In this document: positions 8,057 to 15,952 of the stretch, in pieces
Numbering within the stretch: the first letter of the stretch is position 1
Layout: every line of letters begins with the position of its first letter
Origin: Anaerorhabdus sp036641015
GTDB taxonomy: Bacteria; Bacillota_I; Bacilli_A; Erysipelotrichales; Erysipelotrichaceae
Direction of reading: 5' to 3'
NCBI RefSeq assembly: GCF_036641015.1
Contig: NZ_JAVWFO010000002.1
Location: 15,534 to 79,533, forward strand
Length of the DNA stretch: 64,000 bases
Position numbers and translations under genes: made by a program
Notes under the pieces: generated by a model
What the model saw: only the letters and a program-made list of their open reading frames with translations
What the model was told of the DNA's origin: nothing
Databases searched by the model: none

Positions 8057-8484
8057 AAAAGAAGATTTATATTGCGATAGGTATAATCGCTATCGCTGCA
8101 TTAGCAATTTTTGGGTTTAATCAATTAGCTCCAAAACAAACACCAGTAGAAGGTGCTAAAGCGATTAATATCGTAGTTATGGATTCAACACAAGATAACA
8201 AAGAGTTATATAAAGGAACGATCCATACGGATGCGGAAACATTGGGTGATGCTCTAGTAGAAGCAAAAGATATTAAGATGGTTACAGAAGAAAGTGCATA
8301 TGGTCGTTATATTGTAGCGCTATGTGATGTATCACAAGGATCACAAGAAGCAGGACCTTGGTGGTTATATGAATCAGATAATAATGAATCATGTAAAGCA
8401 CAAGGAATGTGTATGGGTATCGATGAAACAGTAATTAAAGATGGAGATAATTTCACTTTTAATTTGACAGCTGATTTCAACTAA
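8053..8484 (+). CDS. Membrane-anchored DUF4430 (transcobalamin-like) protein
   Basis: The 143-residue product has an N-terminal signal-anchor (MKKKIYIAIGIIAIAALAIF) without a lipobox cysteine, then one DUF4430 domain of about 110 residues. Recognisable family elements are GDALVEA, the GPWWLYESDNN block and a C-terminal GDNFTFNLTADFN strand. DUF4430 resembles the small C-terminal beta domain of transcobalamin and intrinsic factor. Being the third gene of a cobalamin-riboswitch operon, after an ECF S component (ATGA overlap), makes extracellular corrinoid capture for that S component the best guess. Start at 8053 follows GAGGGAG. Confidence 0.75.
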   Translation: MKKKIYIAIGIIAIAALAIFGFNQLAPKQTPVEGAKAINIVVMDSTQDNKELYKGTIHTDAETLGDALVEAKDIKMVTEESAYGRYIVALCDVSQGSQEAGPWWLYESDNNESCKAQGMCMGIDETVIKDGDNFTFNLTADFN

Positions 8485-8490
8485 TAAATT
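8464..8490 (+). promoter_or_regulatory. Possible promoter for the nrdDG unit
   Basis: A perfect TTGACA (8464-8469) lies in the last codons of the DUF4430 gene. The -10 is poor: TAAATT at 8485-8490 after 15 bases, or ATTAAA at 8488. A start near 8497 would fall exactly at the 5' side of the second riboswitch. Readthrough from the upstream operon is an alternative. Confidence 0.35.
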
Positions 8491-8496
8491 AAACGC

Positions 8497-8630
8497 AAAA
8501 GAGACAGGAATCTAGTGAAAATCTAGAACTGACCTAGCAGCCGTGAAGGGGACGAAATTCAAAATGCCACTGTAGTTTTTTCTATGGGAAGGTGAAAAGT
8601 AGGATGAACTTAAGTCGAAATACTGTCATG
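8497..8630 (+). promoter_or_regulatory. Cobalamin-type riboswitch 2 (divergent) upstream of nrdD
   Basis: The block order of a cobalamin riboswitch is present in shortened form: GACAGGAA (8503-8510), CCTAGCAGCCGTGA (8533-8546), GCCACTGTAG (8566-8575), ATGGGAAGGTGAAA (8584-8597), GGATGAACTTAAGTC (8602-8616) and a B12-box-like AAGTCGAAATACTGTCAT (8612-8629). GACAG (8503-8507) pairs perfectly with CTGTC (8623-8627). The box departs from the canonical GGAGACCTGCC. Downstream, CTC of TTCTCTTT (8641-8648) can pair with GAG in the nrdD Shine-Dalgarno GGGAGC, which suggests translational control. Confidence 0.75.
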
Positions 8631-8671
8631 CAAACTAGGTTTCTCTTTATAAAAGAAAAGGGAGCAGAATA

Positions 8672-10927
8672 ATGGAAAATATTGAAGTAATTAAAAGAGA
8701 TGGTCGTGTTGTAAAATTTAATCGCGAGAAAATAGAAAAGGCGATTGAGAAAGCTTTTATAAATAGAGAAGATATAAATCAAGATATAGAAAAAATATGT
8801 TCAAGTGTTATGGACAAAATAAAAGAATTAAATGTTAACAAAATTGAAATTGAAAGAATACAAGATATAGTAGAAGAATCATATGTTGAAAATCACTTTG
8901 TAGCTGAATACAAAAGATTTAAACAATATAGACAAAAAAGAACACTAGCACGTGAATGTTTCTCATCAAGAGAACATAAATTAATGAAGACACTTGAAAA
9001 CTTTGGAATAAAAGAAGCGAGTGAAGTTGATGAAAAAAGAGAAAATGCCAATATCAATGGGGATACTGCGATGGGTCTAATGTTAAAGTATGGAAGTACT
9101 TTATCTAAGGCTTATACTACTTCTTATTGTTTAGATAAACGTTTTGGTGATGCACATGATTTTGGGGATATTCATATTCATGATATGGATTTCTATCCAA
9201 TGGGGACAACTACATGTTTACAAATTAATCTAGATCATTTATTTGAAAAAGGGTTTAATACAGGACATGGTTTTTTAAGAGCTCCTAAAAGTATAGGGTC
9301 ATATGCATCGTTAACAGCAATCGCAATACAATCAAACCAAAATGATCAACATGGAGGACAAGCTATACCTTTATTTGATTATTACTTATCAAAGGGAGTA
9401 TTATGTTCGTTTAAAAAAATATATCATCAAGTATTGATTGATTATCAGGACTTTACTAGTAAATATAGTAATGAAGAATTGGATAAGATTAATCAAAAGA
9501 TAGATGAGGTAGAAGATTTAAAGGCAGTAGAAAATGCTGAGCAAATATTTGAAAAAGTATTGGCTAAAACTGAAAAAGAAACATATCAAGCTATGGAAGG
9601 ATTAATTCATAACTTGAATACAATGCATTCTCGTGCAGGAGCACAAGTACCTTTTAGTTCAATTAATTTTGGTACATGTGTAAGTGAAACAGGACGTATG
9701 GTTACTCGTAATTTATTACTAGCTATGGAAAGTGGTTTAGGAAATCATGAAACACCTATTTTCCCAATTTTAATTTTTAAAGTAAAAGAGGGAGTTAATT
9801 ATAATCCAGAAGATATAAACTATGATTTGTTTAAACTAGCAATACGTTGTTCATCAAAACGAATGTTCCCTAATTTTGCCTTTATTGATGCACCATTTAA
9901 CAAACAGTATTATCAAGAAGGACAACCAGAAACAGAAATAGCTTATATGGGCTGTAGAACTCGTGTAATTGGAAATACAGCATGTCCTAATGATGAGGTA
10001 GTTGTTGGTAGAGGTAACTTAAGTTTTACATCTATTAATTTACCAAGACTAGGTATTAAACATGGCTTAGGTAAAAACGATATGGACGGATTTTTTAATG
10101 AGTTAAATGAAAAAATGGAACTTGTTAGAGATCAATTATTAGAAAGATTAGCAGTACAAGGACAAAAGAAAGTTAAAAACTTTCCATTCTTAATGGCACA
10201 AGGTAACTGGAAAGGTTCAGAGAATCTAGGTATGGAAGATTCAGTTAGCGAAGTGCTTAAACAAGGAACATTAACAATAGGCTTTATCGGTCTTGCGGAG
10301 TGTTTAGTAGCTTTAACTGGTAAGCACCATGGTGAAAGTGAAGAATCGCAAGAATTAGGTCTTAAGATTGTTAAAATGATGAGAGAGTTATGTGATCAAT
10401 TTAGTAAAGACACAGGACTTAACTTCTCATTAATTGCTACTCCTGCAGAAGGTTTATCTGGAAGATTCATTAAAATAGATAATGAAGTATTTGGTCCAAT
10501 TCCTAATGTAACGGAAAGAGAATACTATACTAATTCTTTCCATATACCAGTATATTATCCAATTAATATAAAACGTAAATTAGAACTTGAAGCACCTTAT
10601 CATGAGTATACAAATGGTGGTCATATTTCATATGTTGAAGTAGATGGTGATATGGCAAATAATCTTGAAGCATTTGAAAAAATAGTTCGTATTATGAGAG
10701 AAGCAAATATAGGATATGGTGCAATAAATCATCCATTGGATAGAGATCCAGTTTGTGGATATAATGGTATCATCAATGATGAATGTCCAATGTGTCATCG
10801 TCATGAAGATGAAATTCCATTTGAAAGAATACGTCGTATTACAGGATACTTAGTAGGAACACTTGATCGCTTCAATAATGCCAAATTATCTGAAGTTAGA
10901 GATCGTGTTAAACATGGGAAAAATTAG
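8672..10927 (+). CDS. nrdD: Anaerobic (class III) ribonucleoside-triphosphate reductase NrdD
   Basis: The 751-residue enzyme reduces ribonucleoside triphosphates to deoxyribonucleotides under anoxia using a glycyl radical. An ATP-cone occupies residues 1 to about 95 (IEVIKRDGRVVKFNREKIEKA). The catalytic barrel includes SINFGTCVSETGR. A zinc-binding four-cysteine site is visible as DPVCGYNG and DECPMCHRH, and the glycyl radical site is in RRITGYLVGTLDRFN near the C-terminus. The ATG follows AAAAGGGAGC. nrdG overlaps its end by 14 bases. Control by a cobalamin riboswitch implies that a B12-dependent class II reductase exists elsewhere in this genome. Confidence 0.96.
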   Translation: MENIEVIKRDGRVVKFNREKIEKAIEKAFINREDINQDIEKICSSVMDKIKELNVNKIEIERIQDIVEESYVENHFVAEYKRFKQYRQKRTLARECFSSREHKLMKTLENFGIKEASEVDEKRENANINGDTAMGLMLKYGSTLSKAYTTSYCLDKRFGDAHDFGDIHIHDMDFYPMGTTTCLQINLDHLFEKGFNTGHGFLRAPKSIGSYASLTAIAIQSNQNDQHGGQAIPLFDYYLSKGVLCSFKKIYHQVLIDYQDFTSKYSNEELDKINQKIDEVEDLKAVENAEQIFEKVLAKTEKETYQAMEGLIHNLNTMHSRAGAQVPFSSINFGTCVSETGRMVTRNLLLAMESGLGNHETPIFPILIFKVKEGVNYNPEDINYDLFKLAIRCSSKRMFPNFAFIDAPFNKQYYQEGQPETEIAYMGCRTRVIGNTACPNDEVVVGRGNLSFTSINLPRLGIKHGLGKNDMDGFFNELNEKMELVRDQLLERLAVQGQKKVKNFPFLMAQGNWKGSENLGMEDSVSEVLKQGTLTIGFIGLAECLVALTGKHHGESEESQELGLKIVKMMRELCDQFSKDTGLNFSLIATPAEGLSGRFIKIDNEVFGPIPNVTEREYYTNSFHIPVYYPINIKRKLELEAPYHEYTNGGHISYVEVDGDMANNLEAFEKIVRIMREANIGYGAINHPLDRDPVCGYNGIINDECPMCHRHEDEIPFERIRRITGYLVGTLDRFNNAKLSEVRDRVKHGKN

Positions 10928-11417
10928 ATTAGCAGCACCATTACAAACTGATAGTATCGTTGATGGATCAGGATTGCGTATTGTTATTTGGACTCAAGGA
11001 TGTCCTCATGCATGTGTGGGTTGTCATAATCCAGAGTCTCATGACTATAATGCTGGAATAATCTATGATATTGATCAAATTATCATAGAAATAAATAAAG
11101 TTGACTATCATACTGGAATAACTTTCTCTGGCGGAGAACCGATGGAACAAGCAAAATCATGTGCTCTATTAGCAAAATATGCTAAGAGCATAGGACTAAA
11201 TATTTGGTGTTACACAGGATATACATTAGAAACACTACTTGAGAAAAATGATAGTTCAATCAATGAATTTCTAAACTATATCGATATCTTAGTAGATGGC
11301 AAATTTGATATAAATCAAAAATCATTAGATTTGAAGTTTAAAGGTTCTAAAAACCAAAGAATAATTGATGTTCAAAAAACATTGAATATAAAAGAGATTG
11401 TATTAATGCAAATTTAG
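10914..11417 (+). CDS. nrdG: Anaerobic ribonucleotide reductase activating protein NrdG
   Basis: This 167-residue radical SAM enzyme installs the glycyl radical on NrdD. The cluster motif CPHACVGC lies near residues 31-38, followed by the SAM-contacting FSGGEPMEQ. The frame is open 51 bases further upstream, but the ATG at 10914 gives MGKIRLAAPLQTDSIVDG, the standard NrdG start, and a 14-base overlap with nrdD. A terminator follows. Confidence 0.95.
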   Translation: MGKIRLAAPLQTDSIVDGSGLRIVIWTQGCPHACVGCHNPESHDYNAGIIYDIDQIIIEINKVDYHTGITFSGGEPMEQAKSCALLAKYAKSIGLNIWCYTGYTLETLLEKNDSSINEFLNYIDILVDGKFDINQKSLDLKFKGSKNQRIIDVQKTLNIKEIVLMQI

Positions 11418-11432
11418 ATATAAAAATTAATT

Positions 11433-11466
11433 AAGATAGTGCATTTCAAATGTGCTATCTTTTTTA
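11433..11466 (+). terminator. Terminator of nrdDG
   Basis: AAGATAGTGCATTT pairs with AAATGTGCTATCTT (two G-U pairs), followed by TTTTT. Confidence 0.85.
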
Positions 11467-11483
11467 TGCAAATGAGTTTCCAA

Positions 11484-11541
11484 TGACCAAATATCACAGA
11501 TTTTGACCGAATATCACAAAAACCTTTAACTATTTTATAAA
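11484..11541 (+). promoter_or_regulatory. Probable LytTR-type regulator site and promoter of agrB
   Basis: TGACCAAATATCACA (11484-11498) and TGACCGAATATCACA (11504-11518) are near-identical direct repeats with a 20-bp period. A -10-like TATAAA (11536-11541) lies 17 bases after the second copy, so that copy covers the -35 position. Two direct half-sites about two helical turns apart is the geometry used by AgrA/LytTR regulators. The same pair recurs at 14125-14160. Confidence 0.65.
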
Positions 11542-11570
11542 GTATCGATAATTAAAGTGAGGTGAATTTA

Positions 11571-12152
11571 ATGGATGAGATATATCATAATCTTTCTAAG
11601 AAAATATTTGAATATTTAAATAAACTAGATAATATTGAAGAAGATAAAAATCTTTATTTACACGCAATTGAGTTGACTATACACGAAAGTGTAACTAATC
11701 TAATTGTCTTAATATTAGCATCATTTTTTGGATTTCCTTTTGAATCGATTATATATATGATTTTATTTGCATTTATAAGAAAGTATACAGGTGGATATCA
11801 TGCAGAAACTTATGCTAAGTGTATGTTACTATATATTCTCTTTTTTTTAATTTTTATTTTGATTTATGTTGCAATTGATAATATATATATTGGTATTTTG
11901 CTTGTATTTATTGTTTCTGTTCTATATATAGTTAAGGAAACCCCTATTCAACATGTTAATAACCAATTATCAATAATTGAAAGGCATAAATACCGCAAAA
12001 TATCATTGGTAATATTAGGTTTTTATACAAGTCTAGGTTTGATTTTGTTGATACTACATAGTAAAATTAGTGTAATAATTTATGTAGTAATTATTTTTGA
12101 TTCGTTATTAATGTTTTTTTTGAAACATAGTGTTAATTATGTAGAGGACTAA
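11571..12152 (+). CDS. agrB: AgrB-like autoinducer peptide-processing membrane protease
   Basis: The 193-residue polytopic membrane protein matches AgrB, the cysteine endopeptidase that trims the C-terminal tail of AgrD and cyclises the autoinducing peptide. The signature RKYTGGYHAETYAKC gives His77 and Cys84, the catalytic pair at the positions known for AgrB. The frame is open to a GTG at 11562, but AAGTGAGG fits the ATG at 11571 better. It is the first gene of an agrB-regulator-kinase set; no separate agrD follows it. The only AgrD-like sequence nearby is the N-terminus of the gene at 14401. Confidence 0.92.
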   Translation: MDEIYHNLSKKIFEYLNKLDNIEEDKNLYLHAIELTIHESVTNLIVLILASFFGFPFESIIYMILFAFIRKYTGGYHAETYAKCMLLYILFFLIFILIYVAIDNIYIGILLVFIVSVLYIVKETPIQHVNNQLSIIERHKYRKISLVILGFYTSLGLILLILHSKISVIIYVVIIFDSLLMFFLKHSVNYVED

Positions 12153-12153
12153 T

Positions 12154-12849
12154 ATGGAAATTAAGGTAGCGGTTGTTGATGATAATATAATAGATTTACA
12201 TAATATTACTAATGAATTTAAAAATTATAAATTCAGTGATATTGTTTTTAATATTGAAGAATTCAATGATCGAAGCATCTTGGAAAATCGACAATTATTT
12301 GATTTATACTTACTAGATATTGACATGCCACAAGTAAATGGTATAGAAATCGCAAATAAAATTAATGAAACTAGCAAAAACTCGGGAATTATTTTTGTTT
12401 CAAGAAGAGAAGATTTAGTTTTTGATACATTTATTGTTGAATCTCTTTATTTTGTTAGAAAGGATAAGCTGGCAAATGATTTGAAGTTAGCGATAGAAAA
12501 ATACTGTGCATTATTTGAAAAAAATAATCAAGTATTTAGATTTAGTGAAAATGGAAATACTGTAGTGGTGAAATATCAAGATATTTATTACTTTGAGGTT
12601 TATAAAAATAATATGTATATCGTTGTAGAAAATAAAACATATTCTATACGAAAATCAATGAAAAACTTAATTAAAGAAATTGATAACAAGACATTTTCTC
12701 TTATACATGAGTCATTCTATGTAAACTTAGGAAATATTGAAAGAATGGATAATAATTTAGTTATATTGAAAAATAAACAAGAGCTACAAATTAGTAGAAG
12801 AAAAATCAAAATGGTACGAGACGAATATGCTAATTTCTTAATGAGGTGA
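12154..12849 (+). CDS. agrA: LytTR-family response regulator, AgrA-like
   Basis: This 231-residue cytoplasmic transcription factor has an N-terminal receiver domain and a C-terminal LytTR DNA-binding domain. The acidic pocket is Asp9/Asp10 and the phosphoacceptor is Asp55 in LLDIDMPQVNG. The LytTR half contains YQDIYYFEVYKNNMYI and FSLIHESFYVNLGNIERM. It starts two bases after agrB. It is presumably phosphorylated by the following kinase and binds the paired repeats at 11484-11518 and 14125-14160; the binding is inferred. Confidence 0.9.
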   Translation: MEIKVAVVDDNIIDLHNITNEFKNYKFSDIVFNIEEFNDRSILENRQLFDLYLLDIDMPQVNGIEIANKINETSKNSGIIFVSRREDLVFDTFIVESLYFVRKDKLANDLKLAIEKYCALFEKNNQVFRFSENGNTVVVKYQDIYYFEVYKNNMYIVVENKTYSIRKSMKNLIKEIDNKTFSLIHESFYVNLGNIERMDNNLVILKNKQELQISRRKIKMVRDEYANFLMR

Positions 12850-12855
12850 TAAAAT

Positions 12856-14127
12856 ATGTCTTTGTTTGATATAGTGATAAATATTTTTGAGCAAACCATA
12901 ATATTTTGTTTTATTGCAAAATATTCAAGTCTTAATGATAAATATAAACCCTTAATATTACCTGTATTTATTTTAGTTGGAAGTTTTTTAATGACGTTTT
13001 CTAATATGTTTTTTGGGTTTGAAGGTCTTTTTAAATTTGTTTTCATTACTATAGATTTTATATTTTGTCTAATTTATTGTAAGAATTCTCTTGTTGAAAA
13101 AATATTTGTTTCAATTTATCCATATGTTTTAATAAGTGTTATAAATGATTTATTAACAATTGTATTGAGTTTTATTATGTTTAATACAATCAACTATGAA
13201 GCATTAGCAAGTGCAGATTCATTTGTATATATAATTTTAACATCAAAGGTGTTGCTAATAGTATGCTTAATTATAACTATTAAATTTAGAAAAAGATATG
13301 ATAAATTTATTACTAACAGTGAAATGATTTACTTAATGAGTTTAATCATACTTGTTCAAATAATGTTTATTTTTATTGAAGAATTAATATATTCAAATGA
13401 AATCAAGCAAATTGAAATTGTATTGATTGCTATAATCATAACAATTTTTATGTTAGGAATAGTGTTTAATTTCTTTGTTAAATTAAGGCAAGAAGATGAA
13501 GAAAAAACAAAACTATTAAATTTGCAGATGATCAACTTTGAGGAAAAACGTTATTATGAAATGAAAAAAATGTGTGATAATACAGCCAAATTAAAACACA
13601 ATTTAAAACATGTGTTAATCAATGTTAAAAACAAGTTAAATACAAAAGACATAAATGATGCGAAATATTCAATAGAATTATATTTACAAGAAATAAACGA
13701 GATAAATGTGTATGGTAATTTTGATTCGCCGGTCCTAGATTTCCTTATTAATAAGGCTGTAGATGAATCAACTGCTAAAAATTACGACTTAAAATATACT
13801 GTGAATTTAGGTAGAGAAGTTAATATTAGCGATAATGATTATATGATTTTGATAGGTAATGCTATAGAGAATGCAATTGAGCATTCAAAGGGGTTAAGAC
13901 AAATTGATGTAACAATCCAACAAAAAAATGAGTTTGCGCTATATAAAATATCAAATACAATTAATAAGGATTTTGATTTTGAAAAATTTAAGTTTTCAAG
14001 TAAAGGTATCGGACATGGATATGGTGTTAAATCGATGATTGAAATTGCTGAAAAAAACAAAGGTCATATTTCATTTAATATTGAGGGAGATATCCTTGTT
14101 TGTTCAATATTGATACCACTTATTTAA
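12856..14127 (+). CDS. agrC: AgrC-like sensor histidine kinase (GHKL)
   Basis: The 423-residue protein has about six N-terminal membrane helices (residues 1-215), a helical dimerisation segment and a GHKL ATPase domain. His248 in LKHNLKHVLINV is the likely phosphoacceptor. The N-box is GNAIENAIEHS and the G-box region is GIGHGYGVKSM. This is the AgrC layout for sensing a cyclic peptide at the outer membrane face. The start at 12856 follows GAGGTGAT and the gene is in the same operon as agrB and the regulator. The next paired repeats begin at its stop codon. Confidence 0.9.
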   Translation: MSLFDIVINIFEQTIIFCFIAKYSSLNDKYKPLILPVFILVGSFLMTFSNMFFGFEGLFKFVFITIDFIFCLIYCKNSLVEKIFVSIYPYVLISVINDLLTIVLSFIMFNTINYEALASADSFVYIILTSKVLLIVCLIITIKFRKRYDKFITNSEMIYLMSLIILVQIMFIFIEELIYSNEIKQIEIVLIAIIITIFMLGIVFNFFVKLRQEDEEKTKLLNLQMINFEEKRYYEMKKMCDNTAKLKHNLKHVLINVKNKLNTKDINDAKYSIELYLQEINEINVYGNFDSPVLDFLINKAVDESTAKNYDLKYTVNLGREVNISDNDYMILIGNAIENAIEHSKGLRQIDVTIQQKNEFALYKISNTINKDFDFEKFKFSSKGIGHGYGVKSMIEIAEKNKGHISFNIEGDILVCSILIPLI

Positions 14128-14194
14128 CCAAATATCACGCGAAAACAGCCAGATATCCCAAACTGGTTGTTTTTGCACTTTCGATTCGTAATAA
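14125..14194 (+). promoter_or_regulatory. Second paired regulator site and putative promoter upstream of the AgrD-like gene
   Basis: TAACCAAATATCACG (14125-14139) and the weaker CAGCCAGATATCCCA (14146-14160) repeat the agrB-promoter elements with a 21-bp period. TTGTTT (14167-14172) and TAATAA (14189-14194) with 16-base spacing form a plausible weak promoter. This would drive the AgrD-like gene and the bacteriocin cluster. From 14200 to 14400 I see a palindrome CAAGTACTTG (14206-14215), a purine-rich AGAAAGGAAAG with no start codon behind it, an alternative -10 TATAAT at 14330-14335, and two ACTGTCAA copies about 106 bases apart. Confidence 0.55.
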
Positions 14195-14400
14195 TGTAGA
14201 TAACAAGTACTTGTAGATACAAAAGAAAGGAAAGACTATAACTGTCAATTAGCGTTTTATTTAGTCATTTTGAATATTCATAAGCAAATAAATTAAATAA
14301 TTTATTTTAATATGTGAAGAAATGTTATGTATAATCATATTAATTACTGTCAACAGATTTCTTACTTAGCATTATATTCAAAACTAAATACGCAAAAAAA

Positions 14401-15291
14401 ATGAAAATGAAAAAGTTAAATAGTTTTATTTTAAAAAGACTTTATATTAAGGGTATTAAATCGATTAATTGTGTTTCGGCTTGTGGTATGCATCAACCTA
14501 AAATTAGTCAGTCACTTTCTAAGTATAAAACCTTTAATAAAATGAAAGTAGTGATAACGATTATTGGTTTGTTGCTTTGCTGTAATTTGATTGGATTTGA
14601 TAATGTTTTTGCTCAAGATCCACCATTGAATGATGAAAGTGATCAACAAGTATGGGGATATGATCCAACAATGAATGATATTATATCTTCTTCAGTTAAT
14701 TATGAATTAGTTGATGAATATATAGATAAAGCGGAATTTCCAATTATACAAAAAGGCTATTTGCGTTCGGGTGTTATTGATCAAGCGTGGGCTGTTAATC
14801 AAATAGTTAAGTATAATCAACGCGATTCAAGGTGGGCAAATACTAGGTTAGGTGGATGTACTTCAGATACTATAGGAACAGCAGGCTGTGCGCTCACATC
14901 GTTTACAATGGCTTTAACATATAATGGAAGATTTAATGTTAACCCATTGAATGTGAATTCTACTCTCGGAACAAAAGCGTGTACATTTGATGCGAATTAT
15001 TCTGCTGGAAAATATAGTATGCGTGCTAATATTTTAGCAGCATCACCACAATATGAAGAACCGGCAAAAAAAATTATTAGAGGCGGATTAAAAAGTCTTA
15101 AACCAGTCATGGTAGGAATGAAAAAAGTAGATGGTAGTGGTAGTCATTTTGTTCTTGTATATGGCTTCGAGCAGTATGGAAGTAATTCGTTTTTACATTT
15201 TATTTATGACCCGGAAGGTAAAAATGATTATGCAACATTAGAGGATTATATGGTTAATTGGTATATCACAAGGATATATACATTTCAATGA
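14401..15291 (+). CDS. AgrD-like autoinducer propeptide fused in frame to a secreted C39-like peptidase-fold protein
   Basis: The open frame encodes 296 residues in three parts. Residues 1-22 form a basic amphipathic helix. Residues 26-34 read SACGMHQPK, which resembles the AgrD arrangement of a five-residue ring followed by (H/Y)-Q-P-K, and a polar tail runs to residue 47. Met48 begins a classical signal peptide ending VFA-Q. The rest resembles the C39-like cysteine-peptidase fold: YNQRDSRWA, Cys163 in TAGCALTS, His249 in GSHFVLVYGF and Asp270 in YDPEG. Neither ATG 14401 nor ATG 14542 has a clear Shine-Dalgarno sequence. A one-base change in the A4 run at 14527-14530 would split it into AgrD plus a separate secreted protein. 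The frame is certain, the fusion as a biological fact less so. Confidence 0.7.
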   Translation: MKMKKLNSFILKRLYIKGIKSINCVSACGMHQPKISQSLSKYKTFNKMKVVITIIGLLLCCNLIGFDNVFAQDPPLNDESDQQVWGYDPTMNDIISSSVNYELVDEYIDKAEFPIIQKGYLRSGVIDQAWAVNQIVKYNQRDSRWANTRLGGCTSDTIGTAGCALTSFTMALTYNGRFNVNPLNVNSTLGTKACTFDANYSAGKYSMRANILAASPQYEEPAKKIIRGGLKSLKPVMVGMKKVDGSGSHFVLVYGFEQYGSNSFLHFIYDPEGKNDYATLEDYMVNWYITRIYTFQ

Positions 15292-15920
15292 TAAACATGA
15301 AAAAAGTTAAAGTGGGACTTACAGTTTTAGTTATAATCAGTATGTTATTTGGATGCAGTCCAAGAACCGATAATTCAATAGTAGTGCCAAGCGAATCACC
15401 TAATGTGATATCTACACCTGCAGTTGATCCAACAATAAAACCTACAAACATACCAGATGAAGATGAAAAAGAAAATAGTTCGGTAGATAATAAACTAGTT
15501 CAAGTAGATAAGAATATATCTTATTATGATGAGAATGGAAAAAGACATTACTCTTTATATGATAATCAATTTAAGTTATCTGTTAATATTACTTTACCTA
15601 GTCCATTAAAACTTATTGGTGCAAAAACAATTGGTGAGGGTGAAAGTGAGTATATTGAATTAAGCGTAGTTTATCAACCTGAAGGATGTAAATCGGATAC
15701 ATGTTCGAATCTATTTAGTGGTTGGGCAATTTATCCGAATGATTTTGAAGATAGTGTAGTACAAGCTAATAAAGAGTATTCATTGAATAGTCAAAATGAT
15801 TATTTTGCAATTAATATCCCAGTAATTGATTCGGTGTTAGATGAAGTAAATAGTAAGAAATACTACGAGCTAATAGATAAAATTGATAATGGTGATTTAG
15901 AATTAATTTGGTGGGAATAG
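15288..15920 (+). CDS. Lipoprotein of unknown function in the bacteriocin cluster
   Basis: The 210-residue product has a basic n-region, a hydrophobic core and the lipobox MLFGC, so it should be a membrane-anchored lipoprotein. A Pro/Thr/Ser-rich linker (about residues 30-65) leads to a globular domain of about 140 residues with no family I recognise. That domain has a C..C pair in EGCKSDTCSNLF. The ATG at 15288 overlaps the previous stop (ATGA); ATG 15297 is an alternative. Its place between the C39-like gene and the bacteriocin gene suggests an accessory or immunity role, which is inference. Confidence 0.7.
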   Translation: MINMKKVKVGLTVLVIISMLFGCSPRTDNSIVVPSESPNVISTPAVDPTIKPTNIPDEDEKENSSVDNKLVQVDKNISYYDENGKRHYSLYDNQFKLSVNITLPSPLKLIGAKTIGEGESEYIELSVVYQPEGCKSDTCSNLFSGWAIYPNDFEDSVVQANKEYSLNSQNDYFAINIPVIDSVLDEVNSKKYYELIDKIDNGDLELIWWE

Positions 15921-15952
15921 AATACTTAAATAACTTAAAAGGAGAAAAGAAA

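Noticed and set aside
14327..14404. A 25-codon ATG frame just before the AgrD-like gene as the real agrD
   Set aside because: Its product has no ring-plus-QPK pattern, no proper amphipathic helix and no convincing ribosome site.
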